This document shows, piece by piece, positions 1 to 5,779 of a stretch of 24,953 nt of DNA. The position numbers and the translations under genes were made by a program. Source of the DNA: a virus. The stretch's first letter is position 1, and each line of letters opens with the position of its first letter. Under the pieces are notes generated by a model. That model had not been told where the DNA came from. It did not search any database and saw only the letters and a program-made list of their open reading frames with translations. The DNA lies in the IMG/VR virus record IMGVR_UViG_3300009155_000241, positions 1-24,953 of that record; one strand, 5' to 3'.

Positions 1-122
1 ACGGTGCAAACAACACGGTGCAAATAGTCGCCTTTTGCGCCCGTGCCACCCAAGACTTGCGCGGTAGAACTTGCCGCGACGTGCTCATACTGATATCGGT
101 AGGGATTGCTTACGCCACTCAT
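1..122 (-). CDS. Unidentified phage head-region protein, N-terminal 40 residues only
   Basis: An ATG at 120-122 opens a frame that stays open to the left edge, giving 40 residues that begin MSGVSNPYRYQYEHVAASST. The start overlaps the terminase large-subunit stop as ATGA, which is the junction used throughout this genome and supports a real gene. The visible part has no recognisable domain. The stretch ASSTAQVLGGTGAKGDYLHRV looks like the first beta-strands of small structural proteins often encoded between terminase and portal genes, but that is only an impression. The C-terminus lies outside the window. Confidence 0.7.
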   Translation of the reverse strand, partial: MSGVSNPYRYQYEHVAASSTAQVLGGTGAKGDYLHRVVCT

Positions 123-1447
123 AATCTTCCACTCCTAGTTGTTTTCATTGTTGACCACATATCGTTCAATGTGACGGTGTTCTCAGGCCCGACCATCAGC
201 GGTTTGATCCTGTCTGGCGGCTTGACGGTCGGTTCGGCGCGCCAGGCTATTGCCAGCATTCGCATTGCATCTGCCGGATGCGAGCACCAGTCATGCCGCG
301 GCGTCTGCCTAAATGCCTTCTTGTCCTCGTCGTATTCGCGCTGGTATTGGCGCAGCGCCTCGATGCCTTCGGCGCAATGTTCCACGTGAAACCATGTATT
401 CGGCAGCATCTGCCGCACCGCCTGGATGCCGTCCTGCACGCTCAGGTCTGGCACGATGGCTAGGTTGTTGATGCCCAGGTAGTCAGCGAGCTGCTCAATA
501 ATGCTTTTGCCCTGCGCGGCCAGCGTTTTGGCTTTAGCATCATGCGGCAGGTAGTGCTTGCCGTACTTGTACGGCTTGCCGGTGATCACCGCGGCCAGCT
601 CTGCAATGTTGGCGCCGGACACCGCGTAGTAATCGATAACGTGAATCTCGCCGCGGATGACCTGGTAGAACCAGATCGCCGTGTCGTCACGATAGCCCAA
701 ATCAAACGCGGTGTGCACAGGCACATCGAGCTGGTAGTCAACCTGACAGATCCGGCCTTGCTCGGTGGCCTCGCGCATCTCTGTGCCGTAAAACGCCCCT
801 AAAATGCTCGCTTCAAATGAAATTTCGTATTCTTGATCGTATTGATCTTTTGAAAGCTGCGCCCTTGCCGCCGCAAGCTCGCCATCAGGCAGCAGCCCTG
901 ACTTGCTGGCCGGCAGCTGCAACAGGAACCATTCATCCCGCAACCGTTCGGCAGTCTGCTTTATTTCCCAAAACTGATTCTTGCCTTTTGGAGTTCCACC
1001 GAACACCGCCCAGCCTTGCCGGTCGGAGAGCGCTGGCCGGATGACGTTGCCCCATACCGACGGTTTGAAGTCGCCATACTCGTCCATGAAGATACCGTCA
1101 AAGCCCAGCCCGCGCATCGAATCTGCATTGTCGGCGCCAAACAGCCTGACTTTGCTGCCGTTGATCATGTCCACGGTCAGCTCTGACTCATTGGTGCTGG
1201 CAGCCGAGGTAGCAGAGAAGTGCTTAAGATAATCCCACGCCACCGATTTAGCCTGGCTGCGAAACGGCGCGATGTAAGCAAACTGCGGCATCGGGCTTTT
1301 GCTCGTTACCGCGGCTCTAATCAGGTCGTTGATCGCCGCCACGGTCTTACCAGCCCTCCGGTGAGCCACCAGGCATGACCAACGCTTGGTGCGCTGGTGG
1401 AACGGCAGGAAAGCGGCACGCGGCTTGTAGGGGATAACGTGGAGCAT
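119..1447 (-). CDS. terL: Terminase large subunit (ATPase/nuclease of the DNA packaging motor)
   Basis: This is the packaging motor that docks on the portal, pumps DNA into the prohead by ATP hydrolysis and cuts the concatemer. The ATPase half shows an arginine-rich Walker A, AHRRAGKT (about residues 28-35), a Walker B DGIFMDEY (117-124) and a coupling-type motif GTPKG (151-155). The RNase H-like nuclease half shows acidic metal ligands at D249 (AFDLGYRDD), about D302 (LPHDAK) and about D392 (HPADAMRM). At 442 aa it is within the usual range and appears complete. The start at 1447 overlaps the small-subunit stop as TAATG, and the stop overlaps the next gene as ATGA, so translation is probably coupled on both sides. 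Confidence 0.96.
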   Translation of the reverse strand: MLHVIPYKPRAAFLPFHQRTKRWSCLVAHRRAGKTVAAINDLIRAAVTSKSPMPQFAYIAPFRSQAKSVAWDYLKHFSATSAASTNESELTVDMINGSKVRLFGADNADSMRGLGFDGIFMDEYGDFKPSVWGNVIRPALSDRQGWAVFGGTPKGKNQFWEIKQTAERLRDEWFLLQLPASKSGLLPDGELAAARAQLSKDQYDQEYEISFEASILGAFYGTEMREATEQGRICQVDYQLDVPVHTAFDLGYRDDTAIWFYQVIRGEIHVIDYYAVSGANIAELAAVITGKPYKYGKHYLPHDAKAKTLAAQGKSIIEQLADYLGINNLAIVPDLSVQDGIQAVRQMLPNTWFHVEHCAEGIEALRQYQREYDEDKKAFRQTPRHDWCSHPADAMRMLAIAWRAEPTVKPPDRIKPLMVGPENTVTLNDMWSTMKTTRSGRL

Positions 1448-1707
1448 TACTCAAGCCACCTGAAGGTATGCTCTTGCGGCCCGCCATCTGGCCCGGTTTG
1501 CTCTGACCTTGCTAGCTTAGGGATATGATATTCGATAGCGCGCAGGTACAAGTCGAGCTTCTTGGCCGGATCGTCAATACTTGAAAGCCACGTAGTCATT
1601 TGCCCAACGTTCGCAGACGCAAATGCGGCAATTGCCTCGCGCACATCAACCGTCGTCTTGTTACCGACCCCGGCCTTGCGCCCTCCTGTTTTTATCCCTT
1701 TTGCCAT
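1447..1707 (-). CDS. terS: Terminase small subunit (short form, probable)
   Basis: Position directly upstream of the large subunit with a TAATG overlap, plus a basic N-terminus (MAKGIKTGGRKAGVGNKTT) followed by helical sequence ending in YHIPKLARSEQ, fits the short small-terminase proteins of podovirus-like phages. In that role it recognises the packaging site and delivers DNA to the large subunit. At 86 aa it is much shorter than P22 gp3 (162 aa). No helix-turn-helix can be defended by eye. An in-frame TAG directly precedes the ATG at 1707, so the protein cannot extend upstream. The ribosome-binding site is weak (GGAAATAG before ATG). Identification rests on context and N-terminal resemblance. 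Confidence 0.75.
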   Translation of the reverse strand: MAKGIKTGGRKAGVGNKTTVDVREAIAAFASANVGQMTTWLSSIDDPAKKLDLYLRAIEYHIPKLARSEQTGPDGGPQEHTFRWLE

Positions 1708-1733
1708 CTATTTCCGTCTGAAGTGGACACTAA

Positions 1734-1767
1734 CATTTGTAAGTGGTCGCTTACTTACGCACAAATG
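1734..1767. promoter_or_regulatory. Inverted repeat upstream of the terminase genes
   Basis: CATTTGT at 1734-1740 is matched by ACAAATG at 1761-1767. Between them AAGT and ACTT (1741-1744 and 1753-1756) form a nested shorter repeat. A near-copy of the inner GTGGTCG motif recurs at 1771-1777. The site lies 27 bp upstream of the small terminase start, so it could be an operator or an mRNA hairpin in the terminase leader. No convincing -35/-10 pair was found. Confidence 0.35.
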
Positions 1768-1781
1768 ACGGTGGTCGTTTA

Positions 1782-1802
1782 AAGAGCGCCCGCATCGCTC
1801 TT
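1782..1802 (-). terminator. Terminator-like hairpin between the replication operon and terminase
   Basis: AAGAGCG (1782-1788) pairs with CGCTCTT (1796-1802) around a 7-nt loop. Read leftward the stem runs into TCTTTAAA, a weak U-rich tail. It lies after the nuclease gene at 1891-2199 and before the terminase genes, a sensible place to end the leftward replication transcript. The 7-bp stem and short tail make this tentative. The rest of 1708-1890 holds no gene that I can support. Confidence 0.35.
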
Positions 1803-1890
1803 GCCACCGCCACGCGGGTTTGCGCTGTTTGAAAGGAGACTCGCGCAACACTATCTTATCCCTCAATAATTCTGCACGCAAGCGCAAAAA

Positions 1891-2199
1891 TCAGGATAAA
1901 TCAACAATTCGTTGAATATATCTGCCTTTTGCATTTTTTCGCCAACCGTGAATTTCGATCCGAATGCCAGCTTCCCGCACCCGGCCAATGGTTTCCGATT
2001 CCGTAACCTTTGCAACCCGGTTAGCAACGGCCTGGGCGGTAACCTGAACCGCCAGCACCTCGCCGCGCTTGATAGCCAGCAAGTCAGCCCAACCCCATAA
2101 ATCCTTACGAGTTCGGGTAAATGAGTTCCATTTCTCTACAACCTCAACTAGATACCCTAGTTCCCGTAAAGCTGCAAGACTGCGTTGCGTTGGTGTCAT
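1891..2199 (-). CDS. PD-(D/E)XK-like (VRR-NUC/resolvase-type) small nuclease-fold protein
   Basis: This 102-aa protein has the core pattern of small phage restriction-endonuclease-fold proteins. An N-terminal helix MTPTQRSLAALRELGY is followed by a strand, then WADLLAIKRGEVLAVQVT (about 37-54), where D39 and the QxT at 52-54 sit where D and ExK would be, and finally a GWRKN segment (about 86-90). The usual catalytic Glu is Gln here and the Lys is Thr, so activity is uncertain. Such proteins often sit in phage replication or resolvase modules, which agrees with its place at the end of the primase-helicase operon. The start at 2199 has AAAGG upstream. An imperfect copy of this start region occurs at about 2253-2285. 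Confidence 0.6.
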   Translation of the reverse strand: MTPTQRSLAALRELGYLVEVVEKWNSFTRTRKDLWGWADLLAIKRGEVLAVQVTAQAVANRVAKVTESETIGRVREAGIRIEIHGWRKNAKGRYIQRIVDLS

Positions 2200-2208
2200 T
2201 TTTTACCT

Positions 2209-2271
2209 TTAATAATACGACATTCGGCACAGACATTCGGCACGCCAGATGCTGCGCTGGGTTGGTGTCAT
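2209..2271 (-). pseudogene. 20-codon mini-ORF repeating the start of the neighbouring nuclease gene
   Basis: The ATG at 2271 opens 20 codons whose first seven residues, MTPTQRS, are identical to those of the nuclease starting at 2199. The ribosome-binding region is also similar (AAAGGCAGAAAATG against AAAGGTAAAAAATG). After the seventh residue the sequence diverges into an unrelated tail ending at TAA 2209-2211. It looks like a partial duplication of the gene's translation start. It could also act as a leader peptide coupling translation from the upstream ORF (ATGA overlap at 2268-2271) to the nuclease. Confidence 0.5.
2219..2243. repeat. Tandem 12-bp direct repeat, period 13
   Basis: GACATTCGGCAC occurs at 2219-2230 and again at 2232-2243 with one base between. 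It lies inside the mini-ORF. The period of 13 is not a multiple of three, so the repeat shifts frame, as expected for decaying rather than selected coding sequence. Confidence 0.75.
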
Positions 2272-2453
2272 TTTCTGCCTTTATCATAATAAAATACTTC
2301 TCTCGGTTCCCAGTTCCCTTCGGTTCCCGAACCGAGAACCAGTAACGGGGGTGGGGTGTGTTGTGTGTAACACACACCCCCCTGTTCTACTGCCGGTTCC
2401 CGGTTCCCTATGCTTAAGGGGGAACCGGCAGTTTTAGAACCAGCGACGGTCAT
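2268..2453 (-). CDS. Doubtful 61-aa ORF across the GGTTCCC-repeat segment
   Basis: The frame starts with ATG 2451-2453, overlapping the primase-helicase stop as TGATG, and ends at TGA 2268-2270, overlapping the mini-ORF start as ATGA. These neat couplings are the only argument for translation. The product carries GNREP and GNWEP from the repeated DNA motif and a proline-rich middle (QHTPPPLLVL), with no recognisable domain. The DNA is dominated by inverted and direct repeats, so the frame may be open only because the repeats lack stops. I treat it as possible. Confidence 0.3.
   Translation of the reverse strand: MTVAGSKTAGSPLSIGNREPAVEQGGVCYTQHTPPPLLVLGSGTEGNWEPREVFYYDKGRK
2301..2431. repeat. 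GGTTCCC-rich segment with three inverted repeats
   Basis: GGTTCC or its complement recurs several times (2305, 2322, 2395, 2402, 2422), with variants at 2312 and 2335; another copy lies inside the primase gene at about 2511-2522. Three stems are visible. TCTCGGTT (2301-2308) pairs with AACCGAGA (2330-2337). GGGGTGTGT (2353-2361) pairs with ACACACCCC (2372-2380). CTGCCGGTTCCC (2390-2401) pairs with GGGAACCGGCAG (2420-2431), a perfect 12-bp stem. The position beside the primase-helicase gene makes an origin or iteron-like control region plausible, but this is inference. An RNA-level role within the operon is equally possible. Confidence 0.6.
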
Positions 2454-4546
2454 CAAAACGCCCCTTTTACAAAGGCTTTTCCGGCCTCAGTCAGATCAAT
2501 TACCGAGCTGCTGCCGGTTCCCACTGGCACCAGCAACCCGTCGTTTTGCCAGCCGTTAATCATTTCCAAAAAGTCCTGCTTTTTGCCCTTCAAAACCGCA
2601 AATAACCCATTCCGAGACTGCGGCCCCTTGTCCTTAATAATCCTGGCCACTTGCTTGAATTTCTCCATATTGCGCTGCGCCGGTGTTTTTTTCGACGTTT
2701 CCAACGTTGTGAATCGATACCCTTCACGCATGATATAAACCGGATCAATGGTGCGGCGTAACAGACTGCCGCGGGTGTCTACCAACTCAAGCACCACAGA
2801 TCCGTGATCAAGCGCAAAATCGTCCAAAACAGAAAAATTAAGCATTTTCCGCGCATCCTCGGTTTTTACGGTGCTCAGATTCAGAACGAAACGCAGATTG
2901 TCGGCCAGGGCCCCGCTGCCGGCGCCGCTGTATTGGTCAACCACGCCCTCTCTGGCGCCCTGCTTCGTGCCGTGGTGGTTGACGATCGCCGCGCAGCCGC
3001 AGGCGTCTGCAACGCTGGTGATGGCTTTTGTGGCCACCGTAACAAGCTGGTCGTCGTTGGTCGTGCCGCCAGCAAACTGCCGCAAGGTATCGAGCGCCAC
3101 GCAGCGAAGGTTTGGAATTTCCGATAATCCCTCAATCAATGCCTGGTCTAAGCCGGTAGACATGAAGCTCTGACCATCTTTTTTAGCAAATTTAATGGTC
3201 ATTTTCATGGACCGCAAAGAAATCAGCCGCACATTGACCCGAATGATCTCAACCTGTGACGGTTTAAACTGTTTTTCCAGCAATATCATGGCGAAGCAGG
3301 CGTCGAGATCCTCCTGCGCGTCGTCCAGACTAAGTAAAACAAAAGCTCCTTGTGTAACCGCCATGCCGAACCAGGTGCCGCCGAGTGCCGTTTCAATGCC
3401 CAGCAGCATCAAAATAGACGTTTTGCCGGTGCCGCCCTGAGAAACCAAACTGCCTGCCAAATGGGATTGAATTAGTCCCTCAACATAATATTTAATCTCG
3501 CGGATCTCGGTCACCTGCGCCGCATCTGCCGGTTTCCATGATTTCAACCGCTCAATGATCTCTGATTTGCCCTTCCCAGCTGCCGTAGGCGCGTCAGGAT
3601 CGTTTGTTTGATTCTCTTTGAGCTTGTCTACCGCCGTCGTCACCGATCGCGGTATGTCGTCGTAGCGTGCCTTCCAGCGGTCGTCTTTTGCAACTAGTGA
3701 AGATTCCATCAACCCGCGCAGCGTGCTGACCACGGTGCCAGCGTGAGCGCCGCTGGCAACCAAACTAAACGCCATCTCGTTAATCGATTCGTGCAGCCGT
3801 TCTCCCCGCACTATGTTGCTGGCCGTAAGGCGCAACAGATCCGCTTGCCCTTCGTATATAGAATTTTTGGCATCGGCTGGTTTTGCCTTCTCCATCTTCC
3901 GCAGCTCGTCAACGTCGATCCCAAACACACTGGCTGCGTCAACCAGTGACATCACGCAGTCGGCGTTCCACACGGCTAACTGATGGTCCCACGGCCCACT
4001 ATCCCGCGGCTTCTGATTCTGGCCCACCGGCAATCGCACGTAGCGCACCGAATTGTTCCCGCTGGCGTCAGCTCGCAGCAAACCGTTCTCGGCCATGCGC
4101 GTGACAATCGAGTCAACCAGGTTGCGGTTCTTGGCGTCGGGGTCATCCTTATCGATAAAGATCCCAATCTGCGCTTTGCCGGGTGAAGTGTTTAGCACGT
4201 AAGACACGGTGCCTTTGATGTCGTCGATTAGCGCATCGTCGGCAACCAGCACCAGGATCTGCTCAAAGTTCGCTTTCCGGCGCCGCACCGCACCGTCAGC
4301 GGTAGGCGAGAGCGCGGCAACAGAAAAATAGGCATTGACCGTCACCATCGAATCAACCAGCGCGTGCCGGTCCGGTCTGTAAGGACGCCCAAACCAATTG
4401 CCGCTGTCCGTCAGGTCAGGATTGCCAAAGAACGAAGTCACCCACAAGCTAGACTTCTCTGGAATGCCGGCATAAAGCAGTTGCAGGAATTCACTGTTCT
4501 TGACAACGATCTTGTCAGCACCTTTGTCTGTGTCTGTCATGGTCAT
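2453..4546 (-). CDS. Primase-helicase (RepB-type primase region plus RepA/RecA-like helicase)
   Basis: This 697-aa protein would prime and unwind phage DNA at the fork. The N-terminal third holds a stretch typical of RepB-type primase domains: VLVADDALID (about 99-108) followed by SYVLNTSPGKAQIGIFID (about 115-132). The C-terminal half is a RecA-fold ATPase with Walker A GGTGKT (about 371-376), Walker B-like RCVALDTLRQF (about 481-491) and an AAIVNHHGTKQG sensor segment (about 519-530), as in RepA-like hexameric helicases. The last 70 residues look like a winged helix. I chose ATG 4546, which overlaps the upstream stop as ATGA. A TTG at 4570 would add eight residues without a better ribosome site. 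The primase part is recognised from sequence pattern only. Confidence 0.85.
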   Translation of the reverse strand: MTMTDTDKGADKIVVKNSEFLQLLYAGIPEKSSLWVTSFFGNPDLTDSGNWFGRPYRPDRHALVDSMVTVNAYFSVAALSPTADGAVRRRKANFEQILVLVADDALIDDIKGTVSYVLNTSPGKAQIGIFIDKDDPDAKNRNLVDSIVTRMAENGLLRADASGNNSVRYVRLPVGQNQKPRDSGPWDHQLAVWNADCVMSLVDAASVFGIDVDELRKMEKAKPADAKNSIYEGQADLLRLTASNIVRGERLHESINEMAFSLVASGAHAGTVVSTLRGLMESSLVAKDDRWKARYDDIPRSVTTAVDKLKENQTNDPDAPTAAGKGKSEIIERLKSWKPADAAQVTEIREIKYYVEGLIQSHLAGSLVSQGGTGKTSILMLLGIETALGGTWFGMAVTQGAFVLLSLDDAQEDLDACFAMILLEKQFKPSQVEIIRVNVRLISLRSMKMTIKFAKKDGQSFMSTGLDQALIEGLSEIPNLRCVALDTLRQFAGGTTNDDQLVTVATKAITSVADACGCAAIVNHHGTKQGAREGVVDQYSGAGSGALADNLRFVLNLSTVKTEDARKMLNFSVLDDFALDHGSVVLELVDTRGSLLRRTIDPVYIMREGYRFTTLETSKKTPAQRNMEKFKQVARIIKDKGPQSRNGLFAVLKGKKQDFLEMINGWQNDGLLVPVGTGSSSVIDLTEAGKAFVKGAF

Positions 4547-4785
4547 AGGATGACACGCATGGAATGCCAACCTATATACGTGGTGCCCTTGTGTTGCTGA
4601 ATAGACAACACTGGCTCAGATGGGCAATTCTCACACCAAAATCTAATCTGCAACAAATCTACGGTTTCGGGATCGTCCTCTGCATCTAAGCGTTTTTGAT
4701 GCAAATTATTGCACTTGCAGTTTGGACAAATCAACGTACTGCCAAGCGTATCGACATCATTTTCTGTCGCAATAAATATTGGCAT
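4543..4785 (-). CDS. Small zinc-ribbon protein, function unknown
   Basis: The 80-aa product has two cysteine pairs, C20-P-N-C23 (with C25) and C51-E-N-C54, spaced like a zinc ribbon, in a mixed beta context. No named family is recognised. The ATG at 4785 has a strong Shine-Dalgarno sequence, GGGGAGG, which lies within the last codons of the Cro-like gene. Its stop overlaps the primase-helicase start as ATGA. It is therefore the second gene of the leftward replication operon, and a nucleic-acid or protein-docking role near the primase is a reasonable guess only. Confidence 0.75.
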   Translation of the reverse strand: MPIFIATENDVDTLGSTLICPNCKCNNLHQKRLDAEDDPETVDLLQIRFWCENCPSEPVLSIQQHKGTTYIGWHSMRVIL

Positions 4786-4786
4786 G

Positions 4787-4993
4787 TTATTTCCTCCCCT
4801 TTTTAATTGCTCGCCGACCAGGATAAACCGAAGGATCTACCCGCAAGCGACCGTTAGTAACCGCCTGCAATTTGTAAGCAGAACCCTCAGGAACCGCCTC
4901 GCCCCATTTGGCCACCGCTTGAGTAGTGATTCCCAATCGTTCGGCCAACGCCCGGCGCCCATCAAAATATTGCACTGCATCAATAGTGAGCAT
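4787..4993 (-). CDS. Cro-like helix-turn-helix repressor
   Basis: This is a 68-aa DNA-binding regulator of the lambda/P22 Cro type. Residues 13-33 (RRALAERLGITTQAVAKWGE) form a helix-turn-helix with the usual small turn, followed by a short C-terminal arm rich in basic residues (GRRAIKKGRK). The frame stays open upstream to 5083, but I start at ATG 4993, which has GAAGG 10 nt before it. The residues upstream do not look like Cro and would overlap the promoter region. It is the first gene of the leftward operon and faces the rightward early operon across about 130 bp, so it probably binds there and represses one or both promoters. No partner CI-type repressor is visible. Confidence 0.85.
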   Translation of the reverse strand: MLTIDAVQYFDGRRALAERLGITTQAVAKWGEAVPEGSAYKLQAVTNGRLRVDPSVYPGRRAIKKGRK

Positions 4994-5011
4994 GTTATTT
5001 TTACCCTTCAT

Positions 5012-5040
5012 ATAAAATAGTTGCAGTAATGTGTTGACAA
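5012..5040 (-). promoter_or_regulatory. Candidate leftward promoter for the Cro/primase operon
   Basis: On the minus strand TTGTCA (5040-5035) is followed after 17 nt by TTTTAT (5017-5012), a 5/6 and 4/6 match to the sigma-70 consensus. Its -35 box overlaps that of the rightward promoter. The predicted start would leave only about a 12-nt leader before ATG 4993, so the exact -10 is uncertain. Confidence 0.45.
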
Positions 5041-5041
5041 C
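5033..5041. promoter_or_regulatory. Palindromic operator candidate GTTG-A-CAAC
   Basis: A perfect odd palindrome, GTTG (5033-5036), A, CAAC (5038-5041), contains the -35 boxes of both divergent promoters. Flanking TTGCA (5021-5025) and TGCAA (5051-5055) form a wider inverted repeat around almost the same centre. It is the best place for the adjacent Cro-like protein to bind. Confidence 0.5.
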
Positions 5042-5062
5042 CCAAGTTGATGCAATTATAGT
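5034..5062 (+). promoter_or_regulatory. Rightward early promoter, near-consensus sigma-70
   Basis: TTGACA (5034-5039), a 17-nt spacer and TATAGT (5057-5062) give a 6/6 and 5/6 match to consensus at ideal spacing. Transcription would start near 5069-5070 and give a leader of about 56 nt before ATG 5126. It is the only strong promoter seen in the window and would drive the operon 5126-9441. Confidence 0.8.
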
Positions 5063-5125
5063 GTGATTCATACGCAAGCGCAACCCCGTAACAACCTACC
5101 AACCAACCGACCTAAAGGAAACAAA

Positions 5126-5305
5126 ATGCAAACCGTTCACTTCATACAGTCTTACAAATCGCTGGTCCTCTGGCAACGCGACCACTACAGCTACGAAATA
5201 CAAGATCGCAGGACTGGTAAGATTTTGGCAAAGCCAAAGTCTTTTGAATTGGCACTTGCGAAGTTCTACGAAATTCGTGATGCAGCTGAGCAGGTGGCAG
5301 CATGA
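5126..5305 (+). CDS. Small early protein, 59 aa, unknown function
   Basis: First gene of the rightward operon. ATG 5126 follows AAAGGAAACAAA, a good ribosome site. A GTG in frame at 5063 is rejected because it lies in the promoter. The product MQTVHFIQSYKSLVLWQRDH... is soluble, aromatic and basic, with a pattern of a short beta-hairpin (HYSYEIQDRRTGKILA) followed by a helix (SFELALAKFYEIRDAAEQV). I do not recognise a family. It overlaps the next gene as ATGA. As the first early gene it could be a host-takeover protein, but nothing in the sequence shows that. Confidence 0.75.
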   Translation: MQTVHFIQSYKSLVLWQRDHYSYEIQDRRTGKILAKPKSFELALAKFYEIRDAAEQVAA

Positions 5306-5679
5306 GCGCCCCTGAACGCTGCAACTGCGGAGCAGAAGATTGCCCGCGTTGCTACCCCCTAAACCGCAAGCAAGCAACAGTCACCGAGCGCGACCGCGCC
5401 GACGCACTTACAGAAATCGTTGAAGCAACGATGGACTACGGTCGCTACCCTAGCCGCGGTCGCGCGCAAGTCGATCTATACGAGTTCATTGCCGACCATC
5501 TGGATACCAGCTACGCCTTTGAACTAGTGGTCGCCGCTCTTGGAAAAAACAATCAGGCATTAGGCCACCGTATCGAGCGCCTGTATACCCAAGTCGAACA
5601 GATGCTCAAGTCTCATTATGCCGACACCGACATGGTTATGGAATACGCGCAAGACATAGCCAACGAGAGGTCAGAATGA
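5302..5679 (+). CDS. Early protein with N-terminal cysteine cluster, unknown function
   Basis: This 125-aa product opens with CNCGAEDCPRC (four cysteines within residues 7-17, spaced C-x-C-x5-C-x2-C), a likely metal knuckle. The rest is acidic and mainly helical, and its end (ALGHRIERLYTQVEQMLKSHY) could form a coiled coil. Overlaps of 4 nt on both sides (ATGA) place it in the tightly coupled early operon. No family is recognised. Confidence 0.8.
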   Translation: MSAPERCNCGAEDCPRCYPLNRKQATVTERDRADALTEIVEATMDYGRYPSRGRAQVDLYEFIADHLDTSYAFELVVAALGKNNQALGHRIERLYTQVEQMLKSHYADTDMVMEYAQDIANERSE

Positions 5680-5768
5680 ATACTTTTGAAATAGTAGGTG
5701 CCGCCGCGTGCGCCGTTGCAACAGTCGTAGGAGGTTGGATTTTCATCGTATTACTTTTCAGCTTTTAA
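5676..5768 (+). CDS. 30-aa single-span membrane microprotein
   Basis: ATG 5676 overlaps the previous stop as ATGA and the frame ends at TAA 5766-5768, 11 nt before the Sak4-like start. The peptide starts MNTFEIVGAAACAVATVVGG and ends in a hydrophobic run with no charges, so nearly all of it could span the inner membrane. Conserved junction style and gap-free packing suggest a real gene, but it is short and unrecognised. A second microprotein of similar design occurs at 8980-9075. Confidence 0.5.
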   Translation: MNTFEIVGAAACAVATVVGGWIFIVLLFSF

Positions 5769-5779
5769 CCGGAGGATTT

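Noticed and set aside
2144-2377. Minus-strand 77-aa frame across the repeat segment
   Set aside because: It is out of register with the coupled starts, has no ribosome site and runs into the nuclease gene in another frame.
2390-2436. Plus-strand intrinsic terminator (12-bp stem followed by TTTT)
   Set aside because: No plus-strand gene ends here. The stem is one of several repeats of the same motif, so the T run is probably incidental.
1876-5083. Shared 12-mer ACGCAAGCGCAA at 1876-1887 and 5072-5083 as a regulatory repeat
   Set aside because: Several chance 12-bp matches are expected between random positions in a window of this size, and the flanks do not match.
5063-5125. Upstream GTG extension of the first early gene
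   Set aside because: The codon lies between the -10 box and the predicted transcript start, and ATG 5126 has the good ribosome site.
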